NCBI GenBank assembly: GCA_012934845.2
Contig: WNNJ02001415.1
Coordinates: 186,001 to 250,000, forward strand
Source: Pomphorhynchus laevis
Taxonomy: Eukaryota > Acanthocephala > Palaeacanthocephala > Echinorhynchida > Pomphorhynchidae
Direction of reading: 5' to 3'
Length of the DNA stretch: 64,000 nt
Shown here piece after piece: positions 63,888-64,000 of this stretch (position 1 is its first letter; each line of letters starts with the position of its first letter). The notes below the pieces were generated by a model. It had not been told where the DNA came from. It did not search any database and worked only from the letters and a program-made list of their open reading frames with translations. Position numbers and translations under genes: made by a program.

Positions 63888-64000
63888 CATCAGGATTACA
63901 ATTTTTATTTTTAAGAGCTATCTAAATAATAAATATTTTCAAATAAAGGAAAATTATATTCCTTTTGCTCCAATAAAACTATATAATGCTATATAAATAG

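Noticed and set aside
1-64000. CRISPR arrays, bacterial operons, LTR or viral elements
   Set aside because: No array of equal repeats and spacers, no ribosome-binding-site-led gene clusters, and no protease-integrase, capsid or envelope signatures; the reverse transcriptases seen are LINE or Penelope-like.

Overview
This is AT-rich metazoan nuclear DNA (standard code, spliceosomal introns, AATAAA signals). Very short introns (44-55 bp), a single-exon seven-helix receptor-like gene, and many Penelope-like and LINE remnants point to an invertebrate. A nematode would fit, but nothing here proves the phylum. I see no prokaryotic-style genes and no LTR, Polinton or viral element that I can support.

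Host genes are sparse. (1) 2349-3152 (-): intronless seven-helix membrane protein. (2) 16181-35608 (+): a split gene for MFSD1, the lysosomal major-facilitator protein, pieced together here from 10-11 exons. Its introns hold one L2/CR1-like LINE and two copies of a second LINE family. (3) 39933-41108 (-): a compact, apparently single-exon MUS81 nuclease. (4) 45130-45696 (-): a four-helix membrane protein. (5) 58919-59347 (+): a small coiled-coil protein. A broken acidic coding stretch lies at 46580-46940 (-).

Most of the rest is mobile-element debris. LINE family A has three copies (4845-6790 -, 51010-53640 -, 53641-54860 +), the last two head to head. LINE B lies at 21880-25200, and LINE C at 28340-30165 (-) and 33362-35230 (+). 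A hAT fragment lies near 8.8 kb and a Merlin/IS1595-like fragment near 49.3 kb. Penelope-like (PLE) remnants with GIY-YIG or reverse-transcriptase pieces sit at 55.4-58.2 kb, 61.0-61.3 kb and 63.5 kb, with PLE-type terminal repeats at 47.6-48.0 kb and 55.9-58.1 kb. A separate dispersed family, here called TR1, recurs at 0.2, 1.1, 1.6, 11.3-12.7, 14.7-15.1 and 25.85-27.35 kb. It joins a short PLE-like reading frame to a strongly conserved structured core.

Three patterns stand out. First, a CTGATGAG box paired with a nearby GAAAC box (hammerhead-ribozyme-like) recurs about a dozen times in several unrelated-looking repeats; in many copies the box sits inside a stem whose pairing is kept while its sequence changes. 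Second, the TR1 core can form an A-B-A'-B' pseudoknot. Third, the window is crowded with perfect or near-perfect palindromes of 20-100 bp per arm, which suggests frequent local template switching.
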